DNA from: Loktanella sp. IMCC34160
GTDB taxonomy: Bacteria; Pseudomonadota; Alphaproteobacteria; Rhodobacterales; Rhodobacteraceae
Assembly: GCF_004145845.1 (NCBI RefSeq)
Contig: NZ_SELP01000004.1
Span: forward strand, 248,001-312,000
DNA length: 64,000 nucleotides
Direction: 5' to 3'
A model generated the notes under the pieces. The model ran no database searches and was not told the origin of the DNA. It saw only the letters and a list, made by a program, of their open reading frames with translations. Made by a program: the position numbers and the translations under genes. Positions 18,847 through 28,642 of the stretch are shown one piece after another. Positions within the stretch are counted from its first letter, which is position 1; each line of letters opens with the position of its first letter.

Positions 18847-19899
18847 TCAGGTGGCAAGTTCGTCTTCGGTGGGAACTTCCAGCCCCTGCATTGGTGGCTT
18901 GTCCGGTTCACGGATCGCCTGCATGGCGGCGCGGGCAAGGAATTGGCCGGCCTGCCCGACGTGCTCTGTCGTGACGATCATGTTCTTGCGGAACAGCCGC
19001 AGGACAGGGGCAGCTTCCTTGGCGAAGATCTGGATGTCCTCGCCGACGGTGCGGCCCAATTCCTCTGCCGCGGCGACAACCGACATGGCAGCGCGCATCG
19101 ACGCACAGATATAGCCGCCCACGTCCGGCGACAATTGAAGCCGCTGGTGGACACTGACGCGGATCTCTTCGATCGAGCTGTCCGACGTCGCGTTGACGGC
19201 AACATGCAGCGGAATTCCAACTTTGGCGGCCTCGTCCTTTGCCGCCGAAATCATCAGCTGGGAATAGGTCTGATCCGTCGGCGGCGCCATAAGGGCGATC
19301 TGTCGGCATCCGCGCGCCTTGAGCTGCCGCACACCGATCCGTGCCCATTCTCCGTTGTCGAAGTCGAAATAGGGGTGGCTGCCCGACAGGTTGCACCGCC
19401 CGTGGGTGGCAAAGGGAAATTTGTTGTCCACCAGATAGCGGACGCGCGGATCCTCGGGCGTGATCTGGTTCAGGATAACCGCGTCGGCGGTGTGGTTTTC
19501 GACCACATAGCGGACGGGCTCCAGCGGATCCTGATCGTTGAAGTAGGGGGTGATGGTCAGGTGAAACTGGGTTCCCCGCAATTCAGCGGCCAGCGAGGCG
19601 ATCAGCTCTGCGGCGTGGCTCATCACCGCCCGTTCCGTGGGCAGGACAAGGCTGATCACGTTTGTCCGCCCGGTGCGCAGGCGCACGCCCGCCCGGTTGG
19701 GGACATAGCCAATCTCGCGGGCAATCCGCCGCACCAGAACCTTGGTGTCTTCCTTGATGTCGGGCGCATCGCTCAGGGCGCGGGACACGGTCGCGACGGC
19801 AAGCCCGCTGATCTGCGAGATCGTCTTGAGGGTGGGTTTCGCGCCCGAATCGGCGACCGCGACCGCGTGTCCTCCTGATGCTTTCGATTCGCGTGCCAC
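18847..19899 (-). CDS. LacI family transcriptional regulator of the sugar operon
   Basis: A 350-residue LacI/GalR regulator. The helix-turn-helix and hinge are at about residues 22-80 (PTLKTISQISGLAVATVSRA, then REIGYVPNRAGVRLRTGRTN), followed by a periplasmic-binding-protein-like effector domain with ending typical of the family. The start is the GTG giving MARESKASGG, because AGGAAGGAAG stands just before it; the longer frame from 20052 would add 51 residues with no ribosome-binding site. It is divergent from the sugar ABC operon, and two LacI-type palindromes sit over that operon's promoter, so it is very probably its repressor. The inducer should be a product of the beta-mannoside pathway. 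Confidence 0.9.
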   Translation of the reverse strand: MARESKASGGHAVAVADSGAKPTLKTISQISGLAVATVSRALSDAPDIKEDTKVLVRRIAREIGYVPNRAGVRLRTGRTNVISLVLPTERAVMSHAAELIASLAAELRGTQFHLTITPYFNDQDPLEPVRYVVENHTADAVILNQITPEDPRVRYLVDNKFPFATHGRCNLSGSHPYFDFDNGEWARIGVRQLKARGCRQIALMAPPTDQTYSQLMISAAKDEAAKVGIPLHVAVNATSDSSIEEIRVSVHQRLQLSPDVGGYICASMRAAMSVVAAAEELGRTVGEDIQIFAKEAAPVLRLFRKNMIVTTEHVGQAGQFLARAAMQAIREPDKPPMQGLEVPTEDELAT

Positions 19900-20058
19900 G
19901 CGTCTTCTTCCTTCCTGTTCCCCCCGGCGACGCCTCTCCTCAAGGCGGGTTGCGCGGGTGGAAGTCCTTTGTTTGTCGCTGGATAGCCCGGAAAAACAGG
20001 GGGCGATACAGCGATTTCGGATACTGAACTTTATCAGGATAGCGAGTGTCAAACAGTC

Positions 20059-20086
20059 TTGATTTGCGAAACTAAAACGTTATAGG
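20059..20086 (+). promoter_or_regulatory. Promoter of the sugar ABC operon
   Basis: TTGATT (20059-20064) and TATAGG (20081-20086) are 16 bases apart and face the binding-protein gene. The -10 box is covered by a LacI-type palindrome, which explains how the divergent regulator would repress it. Confidence 0.55.
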
Positions 20087-20105
20087 AATTTCTGTAACGA
20101 TTTAG
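20072..20105. promoter_or_regulatory. Two LacI-family operators 20 bases apart
   Basis: CTAAAACGTTATAG (20072-20085) matches its own reverse complement at 12 of 14 positions around a central CG, the usual LacI-family operator layout. A second copy, CTGTAACGATTTAG (20092-20105), matches the reverse complement of the first at 12 of 14 positions. Their centres are exactly 20 bases, about two helical turns, apart. The first overlaps the -10 box and the second the expected transcription start. Confidence 0.7.
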
Positions 20106-20123
20106 ATCAGGGAGGATAGAATC

Positions 20124-21353
20124 GTGAAACTCACTACCAAACTGCTTGCTGCGACCGCGATTGTTAGCGCAACCAGCGCTTCTGCGGTGGACCTTGAAGT
20201 CACCCATTGGTGGACTTCTGGCGGCGAAGCTGCTGCGGTGTCCAAGTTCGCCGAAGCGCTGAACACCCGGACCGAGCACAACTGGATCGACGGCGCGATC
20301 GCCGGGTCCGGCGGCACCGCCCGCCCGATCATCATCAGCCGCATCCTTGGTGGTGACCCGATGGCCGCAACCCAGTTGAACCACGGCCGTCAGGCAGAAG
20401 AACTGATCGAAGCCGGTCTGATGACCGACCTGACCGAAGTGGCCGAGGCGGAAGGCTGGGCCGACATCGTGAACCCGCCGTCGCTTCTGGATGCCTGCAC
20501 CTTCGAAGGCCGCATCTACTGCGTGCCGGTGAACATCCACTCGGCCCAGTGGATCTGGATCAGCCACGGCGCGTTTGAAAAGGCCGGTGTCCCGGTCCCG
20601 ACCAACTGGGATGAATTCGTTGCCGGCGCCCCCGCGCTGCAAGAAGCCGGGATCGTCCCGCTGGCCATGGGTCAGCAGGGCTGGCAGCAGTCCATCGCTT
20701 TTGGCGCGCTGGCCGTTGGTCTGGCCGGTGTCGATACCTGGCTGGCCGTGAACCGCGACAAGAACGCCGAAGTAGCCGCTGGCCCCGAATACGCCCGCGT
20801 CTTCGCTGCGGCAGCGGATGCCCGTGAACTGGCCCGTGACAGCAACGTTCAGGACTGGAACCTTGCCACCAATATGGTGATCACCGACACCGCCGGTGGC
20901 CAGATCATGGGTGACTGGGCACAGGGTGAATTCCAGGTCGCCGGTGAAGTTGCTGGCGAAGACTACAGCTGTCTGCCGGGCCTTGGCTTCAACGAGGTTC
21001 TGGATACCGGCGGCGACGCCTTCTACTTCCCGGCCATCGACGATCCGGAAGTGCGCGCGGCCCAGCTGGAACTGGCCTCGCTGCTGATCTCGCCGGAAGT
21101 GCAGGTGTCCTTCAACCTCGCCAAGGGTTCGCTGCCGGTGCGTGGCGATATCGACATGTCGTCGGCCAACGACTGCATGCAGAAGGGTCTGAACATCCTC
21201 GCCAGCGGCGGCGTGCTGCCGTCGGGTGACATGAACCTCAGCCCCGACACCTCGACCCAGATCGAAGAACTGATGGCCGAATTCTGGTCCTCGGACATGA
21301 GCGCGGAAGACGCTCAGGCCCGTTACGCCGCCATCATCGCCGACGCCGACTGA
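20124..21353 (+). CDS. Sugar ABC transporter substrate-binding protein
   Basis: A 409-residue extracellular solute-binding protein of the carbohydrate (family 1) type. A signal peptide covers about the first 22 residues (MKLTTKLLAATAIVSATSASA), and the mature start VDLEVTHWWTSGGEAAAV is typical of the family's sugar-binding proteins. The start is a GTG with GGGAGGA a short distance before it. It is the first gene of an operon with two permeases, a beta-mannosidase and an ATPase, so the ligand is likely a beta-mannoside or another small glycoside taken up before hydrolysis in the cytoplasm. First position also fits its need for the highest expression. Confidence 0.92.
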   Translation: MKLTTKLLAATAIVSATSASAVDLEVTHWWTSGGEAAAVSKFAEALNTRTEHNWIDGAIAGSGGTARPIIISRILGGDPMAATQLNHGRQAEELIEAGLMTDLTEVAEAEGWADIVNPPSLLDACTFEGRIYCVPVNIHSAQWIWISHGAFEKAGVPVPTNWDEFVAGAPALQEAGIVPLAMGQQGWQQSIAFGALAVGLAGVDTWLAVNRDKNAEVAAGPEYARVFAAAADARELARDSNVQDWNLATNMVITDTAGGQIMGDWAQGEFQVAGEVAGEDYSCLPGLGFNEVLDTGGDAFYFPAIDDPEVRAAQLELASLLISPEVQVSFNLAKGSLPVRGDIDMSSANDCMQKGLNILASGGVLPSGDMNLSPDTSTQIEELMAEFWSSDMSAEDAQARYAAIIADAD

Positions 21354-21430
21354 TCCGGCGCCGACATCCGAAGGGTCCGGCCGCGCGCCGGGCCCTTCCA
21401 TTCACTTCATTAACATCGGGGGGCTTTGAC

Positions 21431-22324
21431 ATGGACGCGTCCAGGCGGCCGAACCAGCTATTCCGCAATCTGAATGCCAAACTGGCGTCGATCCCCATGA
21501 TCGTGACCGCGCTAGTGGTCTTCGTGGGCGGAACGACATGGACCGTGGTCCATTCCTTCACCAACTCGCGGCTGCTGCCGAAACTGAATTTCGTTGGGCT
21601 CGACCAATACGAACGGCTTTGGTCGTCCAGTCGCTGGATGATCTCGATCGAGAATCTGGCGATTTACGGCGCTTGTTCGATGATCCTGTCGCTGCTGATC
21701 GGCTTTACGCTGGCGGCACTTCTGGACCGCAAGATCCGGTTCGAAGGGGCCTTCCGCACGATCTTCCTCTATCCCTTTGCCCTCTCCTTCGTCGTCACCG
21801 GCCTTGCCTGGCAGTGGATCCTGAACCCCGATTTCGGCATTCAGGGCGTTGTGCGCGACTGGGGCTGGGAAGGCTTTGTCTTCGACCCGCTGAACAACCC
21901 CGATATCGTGATCTTCGGGATCCTGATCGCCGGGATCTGGCAGGGGTCCGGCTTTATCATGGTGATTATGCTGGCCGGTCTGCGCGGGATCGACGAAGAC
22001 ATCTGGAAAGCCACCCGTGTCGAAGGCATCCCTGCCTGGAAGACCTATATTCAGGTCATCATTCCGATGATGCGCCCGGTCTTCGTGACTGCGCTGGTGC
22101 TGATCGCCTCTGGCATCATCAAGCTTTACGATCTTGTGGTCGCGCAAACCAACGGTGGCCCCGGCCTGTCGTCGGAAGTGCCCGCCAAATACGTGATCGA
22201 ATATATGTTCCGCGCCCAGAACCTCGCGCAGGGCTTTGCCGCCTCCACCATGATGCTGGTGTCGGTGATCATCATCCTTGTCCCCTGGGCCTACCTTGAA
22301 TTCGGAGGAAAGAAGCGTGGCTGA
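21431..22324 (+). CDS. Sugar ABC transporter permease (MalF type)
   Basis: A 297-residue inner-membrane permease with about six transmembrane segments. The EAA loop that docks the ATPase is in the second half, WKATRVEGIPAWKTYIQVII. It is of the shorter MalF/UgpA kind. A G-rich ribosome-binding site precedes the ATG after a 77-base gap from the binding-protein gene; that gap holds no clear terminator. It forms the transport channel together with the next gene product. Confidence 0.92.
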   Translation: MDASRRPNQLFRNLNAKLASIPMIVTALVVFVGGTTWTVVHSFTNSRLLPKLNFVGLDQYERLWSSSRWMISIENLAIYGACSMILSLLIGFTLAALLDRKIRFEGAFRTIFLYPFALSFVVTGLAWQWILNPDFGIQGVVRDWGWEGFVFDPLNNPDIVIFGILIAGIWQGSGFIMVIMLAGLRGIDEDIWKATRVEGIPAWKTYIQVIIPMMRPVFVTALVLIASGIIKLYDLVVAQTNGGPGLSSEVPAKYVIEYMFRAQNLAQGFAASTMMLVSVIIILVPWAYLEFGGKKRG

Positions 22325-23228
22325 CATGACCGCAAACGCACCCGTCCTCGAAGGGCCGAGCGGCCCGAAACCGCGCCGCCGCTTTTCGCGCCGCAACATC
22401 TTCCTCTACGGCACGCTGATCGTCGTTTCGATGTATTACCTGCTGCCGCTTTACGTGATGGTCGTGACCTCGCTGAAGGGGATGCCGGAAATCCGGTTGG
22501 GCAACATCTTTAGCCCACCGATGGAAATCACCTATGAACCCTGGGTCAAGGCATGGGCCGAGGCCTGCACCGGGATCAACTGCGACGGTCTTAGCCGCGG
22601 GTTCATGAATTCGGTGCAGATCCTTGTCCCCTCGGTCGTCCTGTCGATCGCGATCGCAAGCGTCAACGGCTACGCGCTGGCCAACTGGCGGTTCAAAGGG
22701 TCCGAGGTGTTCTTCACCATCCTGATCATCGGGGCCTTCATCCCCTATCAGACCATGCTGTATCCCATTGTGATCATGCTGCGCGAGATCGGGCTGATGG
22801 GGTCGATCTGGGGGCTGGTGCTGGTGCACACGGTCTTTGGGATGCCGATCCTGACACTTCTGTTCCGCAACTATTTCACCTCGATCCCCGAGGAGTTGTT
22901 CAAGGCCGCCCGCGTCGATGGGGCCGGGTTCTGGGGCATCTACCTGCGGATCATGGTGCCCATGTCCCTGCCGATCTTTGTTGTGGCAATGATCCTTCAG
23001 GTGACAGGTATCTGGAACGATTTCCTGTTTGGTGTGATCTACACCAAGCCCGAAACCTACCCGATGACCGTTCAGCTGAACAACATCGTCAACTCGGTGC
23101 AGGGCATCAAGGAATACAACGTCAATATGGCCGCGACATTGCTGACGGGGCTTGTCCCCCTGATCATCTACTTCGTGTCTGGCAAACTTTTCGTCCGCGG
23201 CATCGCTGCCGGCGCCGTGAAAGGCTGA
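22317..23228 (+). CDS. Sugar ABC transporter permease (MalG type)
   Basis: A 303-residue inner-membrane permease with six predicted transmembrane segments and the EAA loop ELFKAARVDGAGFWGIYLRI. A basic cytoplasmic N-terminus (KPRRRFSRRN) precedes the first membrane segment. The start is the GTG at 22317: GGAGGA stands seven bases before it, whereas the ATG at 22326 would be sixteen bases away. It overlaps the stop of the preceding permease gene by eight bases, so the two channel halves are translationally coupled. Confidence 0.9.
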   Translation: MADMTANAPVLEGPSGPKPRRRFSRRNIFLYGTLIVVSMYYLLPLYVMVVTSLKGMPEIRLGNIFSPPMEITYEPWVKAWAEACTGINCDGLSRGFMNSVQILVPSVVLSIAIASVNGYALANWRFKGSEVFFTILIIGAFIPYQTMLYPIVIMLREIGLMGSIWGLVLVHTVFGMPILTLLFRNYFTSIPEELFKAARVDGAGFWGIYLRIMVPMSLPIFVVAMILQVTGIWNDFLFGVIYTKPETYPMTVQLNNIVNSVQGIKEYNVNMAATLLTGLVPLIIYFVSGKLFVRGIAAGAVKG

Positions 23229-23232
23229 ACTC

Positions 23233-24309
23233 ATGAACTCTGTTGAAATCAAGAACCTGGACCTCAGCTTCGGTAGCGTGAAGGTGCTGCAAAACCTGAA
23301 CCTGGACATTGGGCAGGGCGAATTCATCGTGCTGCTCGGGTCGTCGGGTTGTGGCAAATCCACGCTTCTGAACTGCATCGCGGGCCTGTTGGACGTGACC
23401 GGCGGCCAGATCCACATCAATGGCAAGAACGTCACCTGGGCCGAACCGTCGGAACGCGGCATCGGCATGGTGTTCCAGTCCTACGCGCTTTACCCGCAAA
23501 TGACTGTGGAAAAAAACCTGTCCTTCGGGCTGCGTAACGCCAAGATGCCGAAGGACGAAATCGACGCGCGCGTTGCCCGCGCTGCCGAGATCCTGCAAAT
23601 CCAACCGCTGTTGAACCGCAAGCCGGGCGCGCTTTCGGGTGGTCAGCGGCAGCGGGTCGCCATCGGCCGGGCGCTGGTGCGGGACGTTGATGTCTTCCTG
23701 TTCGATGAACCCCTGTCGAACCTCGACGCCAAACTGCGCGCCGATCTTCGGGTCGAGATCAAGCGCCTGCACGGCCAGCTTCAGAACACGATGATCTATG
23801 TCACCCATGACCAGATCGAGGCGATGACCCTTGCCGACCGGATCGCGATCATGAAAGGCGGCAAGATCATGCAGCTGGGCAGCCCGCATGAAATCTACAA
23901 CAGGCCGCAGAACCTTTACGTCGCCGATTTCATCGGCTCGCCGTCGATGAACTTCATCAAGGGGGACCTGTCCGGCGGCACCTTCCGCGCCGGTGATATG
24001 GTGATCCCGGTTGACGGCTACGACTTCGCCGAAGGGACCAAGCGCGAGGGCGCGGCGATCTTTGGTGTTCGTCCTGAACATATCGCCACGGGCGACGCGC
24101 TGGCCTCTGCCCCGATCCGGACGCAGGTCACCGTCGATCTGGTCGAACCTATGGGGGCCGACACGCTGATCTATTCCTCGATTGCGGGCACCCCGGTGCA
24201 TATCCGCATGGATGGGCAGGCCGTGGTCCGCAAGGGCGACACGGTGGAGATCGGCATCAACCCCAAGGACGCATCCCTGTTCGATCCCGACAGCGAACTG
24301 CGTCTCTAA
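23233..24309 (+). CDS. Sugar ABC transporter ATP-binding protein (UgpC/MsmK type)
   Basis: A 358-residue ATPase of the carbohydrate-uptake class. Walker A is GSSGCGKST (36-44), the signature LSGGQRQR lies near residue 133, Walker B is [13 protein letters not shown], and the switch histidine follows in [10 protein letters not shown]. The C-terminal extension with GVRPEHI is the regulatory domain found in MalK/UgpC relatives. It lies four bases after the second permease gene and energises that transporter. Confidence 0.95.
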   Translation: MNSVEIKNLDLSFGSVKVLQNLNLDIGQGEFIVLLGSSGCGKSTLLNCIAGLLDVTGGQIHINGKNVTWAEPSERGIGMVFQSYALYPQMTVEKNLSFGLRNAKMPKDEIDARVARAAEILQIQPLLNRKPGALSGGQRQRVAIGRALVRDVDVFLFDEPLSNLDAKLRADLRVEIKRLHGQLQNTMIYVTHDQIEAMTLADRIAIMKGGKIMQLGSPHEIYNRPQNLYVADFIGSPSMNFIKGDLSGGTFRAGDMVIPVDGYDFAEGTKREGAAIFGVRPEHIATGDALASAPIRTQVTVDLVEPMGADTLIYSSIAGTPVHIRMDGQAVVRKGDTVEIGINPKDASLFDPDSELRL

Positions 24310-24326
24310 GACCCGGACCCGGCCCC

Positions 24327-26726
24327 ATGACCAATATCACCCAACTTGCCGGGCGCTGGACCCTGGCCGATGACACGGGCGACCACGCCTGTGACATCGA
24401 CCTGCCCGGCGACGGGATTTCCGGGCTGGAACGGGCCGGGCTGATCCCCGATCCCTATTGGGGCCGGAACGAATACGACCTGCGCTGGATCTGCGAACGG
24501 GACTGGACCGCGCGGCGGCAGGTGGTGCTTGCCGATCCGGCGGTCGATCTTGTGATCTCGGGGCTGGATACGGTGGCCGAGGTGCGCTGGAACGGCCAGC
24601 TGGTCCTTTCGGCGGAAAACGTGCACCGAACCTATCGCGTGGACCTGACCGGCGCGGCCCGGGCCGGCGAAAACGAGGTCGAGATCACGTTCAAATCGGC
24701 CTTGCGCGAAGGGAAAGCCCGGCACGACCTGCTGCCGTTCCCGGTGCCGTGGAGCAAGAACAACAACCAGATCCCCTATGGCAATGCCCTGCGCAAGGTG
24801 CAGTGCGATTTCGGCTGGGACTGGAATATCGCGCTCGCGTCCTTTGGCATTTCCGGGGACATCCGGTTGGAGCCCGCCGCCGCCCCCCGAATTGACGGGG
24901 TTCTGGTCTGGCAAGACCACGCAGAGGGCGCGGCCACGGTGACGGTCAAGGTGCAGGCCACGGGCTGTGACGACCAAGAGGCCGAAATCATCCTGTGCGG
25001 CCAGACGGCCAAAGCCACCATCGCGGGCGGCGTGGCAGAGGCGACGCTGACCATCCCCGACCCGGTTTTGTGGTGGCCGAACGGGCAGGGCGCGCAGGTG
25101 TTGCACGACCTGACCGTGGTCATCGGCGCGGTCGCAGCCACCCGCCGGATCGGCCTGCGCAAGATCGAACTGGTCACTGAACCGGACAGCGACGGGGCGT
25201 CGTTCAGGTTCCGGGTCAATGGCCGGGACGTCTTTGCCAAGGGGGCCAACTGGATCCCTGCCGATGCGCTGCATGGGCGGATCACCCCGGACAAAACCCG
25301 CGCCCTGCTGCAATCCGCCAGCGACGCGCATATGAACATGATCCGGGTTTGGGGCGGCGGCCGATACGAGGCCGAAGACTTCTATGATGCCTGCGATGAA
25401 CTGGGTCTGCTGGTCTGGCAGGATTTCATGTTTGCCTGTTCGCTTTATCCCTCGACCGACGATTTCCTGTCCGAGGTCCGGGCCGAGGTGGCCGAACAGG
25501 TCGCCCGCCTGCAACACCGGACCTGTCTGGCCCTATGGTGCGGCGACAATGAACTGGTCGGCGCGCTCGACTGGTATCCCGAGGCGCGGGAAAACCGGGA
25601 CCGCTACATCGTCAACTATGACCGCCTGAACCGGACCATTGAAACCGGGCTGCGCGCCGTTGACCCTTCCGCCAATTGGTGGCCGTCGTCGCCATCGCTG
25701 GGGGTGATGGATTTCCGCGACGGCTGGCATGTGGACGGGCAGGGGGACATGCATTTCTGGTCGGTCTGGCACGAGGGCCGGGACTTCGACCATTACCGCG
25801 ATGTGAAACCGCGGTTCTGCTCTGAATTCGGGTTCCAGTCCTACCCGTCGATGCCGGTGATCGAAACCTTCACCGACCCGAAGGACCGCAATATCGCCAG
25901 CCCCGTGTTCGAAAGCCACCAGAAGAACGCAGGCGGCAATGCGCGGATTGCTGAAACCATGTTCCGCTATTTCCGCTGGCCGGAGCGGTTTTCCGATTTC
26001 GTCTGGCTGAGCCAGATCCAACAGGCCGAGGCGATCAAGACCGCCGTGACCCAGTGGCGTGGCCTGAAACCCTATTGCATGGGCACGCTCTATTGGCAGC
26101 TGAACGATACATGGCCGGTTTGTTCCTGGTCCTCGCTCGACTACGGCGGCGGCTGGAAGATGCTGCATTACTACGCGCAGCGGTTCTATGCGCCCGTCAA
26201 TGTCGTCGCGATGCCGGAAGGCGGGCGGATCCTGCTGCGGGGCGTGAATGACACCGGCACTGATGTGCAGGTGACCGTCACCGCATATGCCGCCGCGCTG
26301 GATGGAACCACGCGCGAGATCGGGACCGGGCGGGCAAGTGTCGGCGGCGCGGCGGAACTGCTGCTGGACCTTGACCGGGACGCGCTGGGACCGGACGAAC
26401 TGCTGACCTTCGTCTGGGACACCGACGCTGGTCATCGGGGCGGCGACATCTTTGCGCCGAAGCCCCTCAAATCCTATGACCTGCAGGATCCCCGGCTTTC
26501 GCTGTCGCAGGACGGCAACACCGTGACCGTCTCGGCCCAGGCGCTGGCCCTGTTCGTCACGGTCGAGGCCGATGTCCCCGGCCGGTTTTCGACCAATGCC
26601 TTCACCCTGTTTCCTGGACACCCGGCCGTGGTGACCTTCACCCCCGACGATCCGGATGCTATCGCGCGGTTCAGCCTGCGCGATCTTCACTCTGCCACGA
26701 TGGCGCAACCAGCAAAGGACGCATGA
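24327..26726 (+). CDS. Beta-mannosidase, glycoside hydrolase family 2
   Basis: A 799-residue glycoside hydrolase of family 2 that most resembles beta-mannosidases. The N-terminal sugar-binding domain contains [19 protein letters not shown], characteristic of the mannosidase branch. The catalytic acid/base is Glu409 in WCGDNE and the nucleophile Glu500 in FCSEFGF. It has no signal peptide, so it acts in the cytoplasm on disaccharides brought in by the ABC transporter encoded just upstream. It releases non-reducing mannose from beta-mannosides; activity on other beta-glycosides cannot be excluded. Its stop overlaps the next gene in ATGA. Confidence 0.9.
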   Translation: MTNITQLAGRWTLADDTGDHACDIDLPGDGISGLERAGLIPDPYWGRNEYDLRWICERDWTARRQVVLADPAVDLVISGLDTVAEVRWNGQLVLSAENVHRTYRVDLTGAARAGENEVEITFKSALREGKARHDLLPFPVPWSKNNNQIPYGNALRKVQCDFGWDWNIALASFGISGDIRLEPAAAPRIDGVLVWQDHAEGAATVTVKVQATGCDDQEAEIILCGQTAKATIAGGVAEATLTIPDPVLWWPNGQGAQVLHDLTVVIGAVAATRRIGLRKIELVTEPDSDGASFRFRVNGRDVFAKGANWIPADALHGRITPDKTRALLQSASDAHMNMIRVWGGGRYEAEDFYDACDELGLLVWQDFMFACSLYPSTDDFLSEVRAEVAEQVARLQHRTCLALWCGDNELVGALDWYPEARENRDRYIVNYDRLNRTIETGLRAVDPSANWWPSSPSLGVMDFRDGWHVDGQGDMHFWSVWHEGRDFDHYRDVKPRFCSEFGFQSYPSMPVIETFTDPKDRNIASPVFESHQKNAGGNARIAETMFRYFRWPERFSDFVWLSQIQQAEAIKTAVTQWRGLKPYCMGTLYWQLNDTWPVCSWSSLDYGGGWKMLHYYAQRFYAPVNVVAMPEGGRILLRGVNDTGTDVQVTVTAYAAALDGTTREIGTGRASVGGAAELLLDLDRDALGPDELLTFVWDTDAGHRGGDIFAPKPLKSYDLQDPRLSLSQDGNTVTVSAQALALFVTVEADVPGRFSTNAFTLFPGHPAVVTFTPDDPDAIARFSLRDLHSATMAQPAKDA

Positions 26727-27469
26727 TGCCTTCGATCTCATTCCAGATGTTTTCCACCCGCAATTGGCCGGTAGAAGAGACCTTCGCCATGTTGTCCGAA
26801 CTGGGCATCAAAGAGGTAGAGGGGTTCGGCCCCCTGTTCGAAAACCCGGCCGCAACCCGTGCCCTGATGGATCAATACGGGCTGTCGATGCCCACCGCGC
26901 ACTTCGGGTTTGATCTGGTCGAAAGTGACCCGGCCAAGGTGATCGACATTGCCAACACGCTTGGCGCCCACACGGTGATCGTGCCCTACCTGATGCCCGA
27001 CGACCGCCCGACGGATCGCGCCGGATGGCAGGCTTTCGCCGCCCGTCTGGCCGAAGCGGGCAAGCCGATCGTTGCCGCCGGTCTGACCTATGGCTGGCAC
27101 AATCACGACTTTGAATTCCTGCCGACCGCCGATGGCTGCCTTCCGATCGAAGAGATCGCCGCCGCCTCGGACGACATCATGTTCGAACTTGATCTCGCGT
27201 GGATTCACGTCGCGGGGCAGGACCCGGTGGACTGGCTGAACCGCTACAAGGGTCGCGTGGTGGTTGCCCATGTAAAGGACCGCGCCGCCGCTGGCGACAA
27301 CGCGGACGAAGACGGCTGGGCCGATCTGGGCCACGGGGTCATCGACTATTCCCGCATCGTTCCGGCGCTCAAGGAAACCGGCGTGACGCGCTGGGTTCTT
27401 GAGCATGACAACCCGTCCGACCAGCAGCGCTTTGCCAGCCGGTCGTTCGAAACCGTATCCAAATTCTAG
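26723..27469 (+). CDS. Sugar phosphate isomerase/epimerase (xylose isomerase-like TIM barrel)
   Basis: A 248-residue AP-endonuclease-2-type TIM barrel. The metal-binding segments are visible as GWHNHDFEF (about 114-122), FELDLAWIH (about 153-161), VVVAHVKD and WVLEHDNPS. Family members isomerise or epimerise sugars, keto sugars or inosose. It overlaps the beta-mannosidase gene by four bases and precedes a Gfo/Idh dehydrogenase, a pairing common in pathways where a sugar is first oxidised and then rearranged. The exact reaction is not readable from sequence. Confidence 0.85.
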   Translation: MMPSISFQMFSTRNWPVEETFAMLSELGIKEVEGFGPLFENPAATRALMDQYGLSMPTAHFGFDLVESDPAKVIDIANTLGAHTVIVPYLMPDDRPTDRAGWQAFAARLAEAGKPIVAAGLTYGWHNHDFEFLPTADGCLPIEEIAAASDDIMFELDLAWIHVAGQDPVDWLNRYKGRVVVAHVKDRAAAGDNADEDGWADLGHGVIDYSRIVPALKETGVTRWVLEHDNPSDQQRFASRSFETVSKF

Positions 27470-27478
27470 GGGGCTGAG

Positions 27479-28612
27479 ATGGCAAGACTTGGGATCGGGA
27501 TTATTGGCTGCGGCAATATCTCTACCGCCTATCTGAAACTGGCGCCGACCTTCAAATCGCTTGAAGTGCGGGCCGTGGCAGACATCAACACAGAGGCCGC
27601 AAAGGCGCAGGCCAAGGCGTTCAACGTCCGCGCCGAAACGGTCGAGGGGCTGCTGGCCGCCGATGACATCGACATGGTGGTGAACCTGACGATTCCGGCG
27701 GTGCACTATCAGGTCACGCGGCAAATTCTTGAGGCGGGCAAACACGCCTATTCGGAAAAGCCGCTGGTTCTGACGCTGGAAGAGGCGGAAGACCTGCGCG
27801 CGCTGGCCACCGAGAAGGGGCTGCGGGTCGGTTCTGCCCCGGATACCTTCCTTGGCGGGGCACACCAATTGGGTCGCGCCGCCGTGGACAGTGGCAAGAC
27901 CGGCCGCATCGTCGGCGGCACCTGCCATTTCATGAACCATGGGATGGAAAACTGGCACCCGAACCCGGACTTCTTCTTTCAGCCCGGTGCCGGGCCGGTT
28001 CTGGACATGGGCCCTTATTACATCACCAACCTTGTCCAGATGATCGGGCCGGTGCGGGCCGTGTCGGGCATGACGGCCGCCAGTTTCCCCACGCGGACCA
28101 TTTCCAATGGCCCGCGCAACGGCGAAACCGTCCCCGTCGATACCCCCACGAACATCCATGCCCTGCTGGAGTTTGAAAACGGCGCCATCGTCACCCTTGG
28201 GATGAGCTGGGACGTATGGGCCCACCGCCATGCCGAGATGGAGCTATACGGTGCCGAAGGGTCGCTCTACGTACCCGATCCGAATTTCTTCGGCGGCGAT
28301 GTGGAATTTACCGGCCCGGATGGAAAGACCGCGCCGCTGGACGCGTGGGACCATCCTTTCGGCGTGCCCAACATGGAAATGGGCAATGGCGAGATGCGGG
28401 CGAACTACCGCTGTGCCGGTCTGGCCGATATGGCTGCGGCCATCGACGAAGGGCGCGAACACCGCTGCAACATCGACCTTGCCGTGCATGTGGTCGAGGT
28501 GATGACCGCGATCCTGAAGTCGGGGGAAACCCGCGAATGGGTGACCATGACCACGACCTGCACCCGGCCCGAAGCCCTGTCCCCGGACGAGGCCCGCGCG
28601 TTGATGGCCTAA
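27479..28612 (+). CDS. Gfo/Idh/MocA family sugar oxidoreductase
   Basis: A 377-residue NAD(P)-dependent dehydrogenase. The nucleotide-binding loop is GIIGCGNIS (7-15), and the conserved EKP stands at 93-95 (YSEKPLVLTL). The C-terminal domain has the active-site segment GPVLDMGPYYITNLVQMIGP. It is the last gene of the glycoside operon and presumably oxidises the released sugar or its isomer. A good GGGGG ribosome-binding site precedes the ATG. It ends 30 bases before the convergent xerC gene. Confidence 0.88.
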   Translation: MARLGIGIIGCGNISTAYLKLAPTFKSLEVRAVADINTEAAKAQAKAFNVRAETVEGLLAADDIDMVVNLTIPAVHYQVTRQILEAGKHAYSEKPLVLTLEEAEDLRALATEKGLRVGSAPDTFLGGAHQLGRAAVDSGKTGRIVGGTCHFMNHGMENWHPNPDFFFQPGAGPVLDMGPYYITNLVQMIGPVRAVSGMTAASFPTRTISNGPRNGETVPVDTPTNIHALLEFENGAIVTLGMSWDVWAHRHAEMELYGAEGSLYVPDPNFFGGDVEFTGPDGKTAPLDAWDHPFGVPNMEMGNGEMRANYRCAGLADMAAAIDEGREHRCNIDLAVHVVEVMTAILKSGETREWVTMTTTCTRPEALSPDEARALMA

Positions 28613-28642
28613 GGAACCGGCCCTGGCGCCTGGTCGCCGGGG

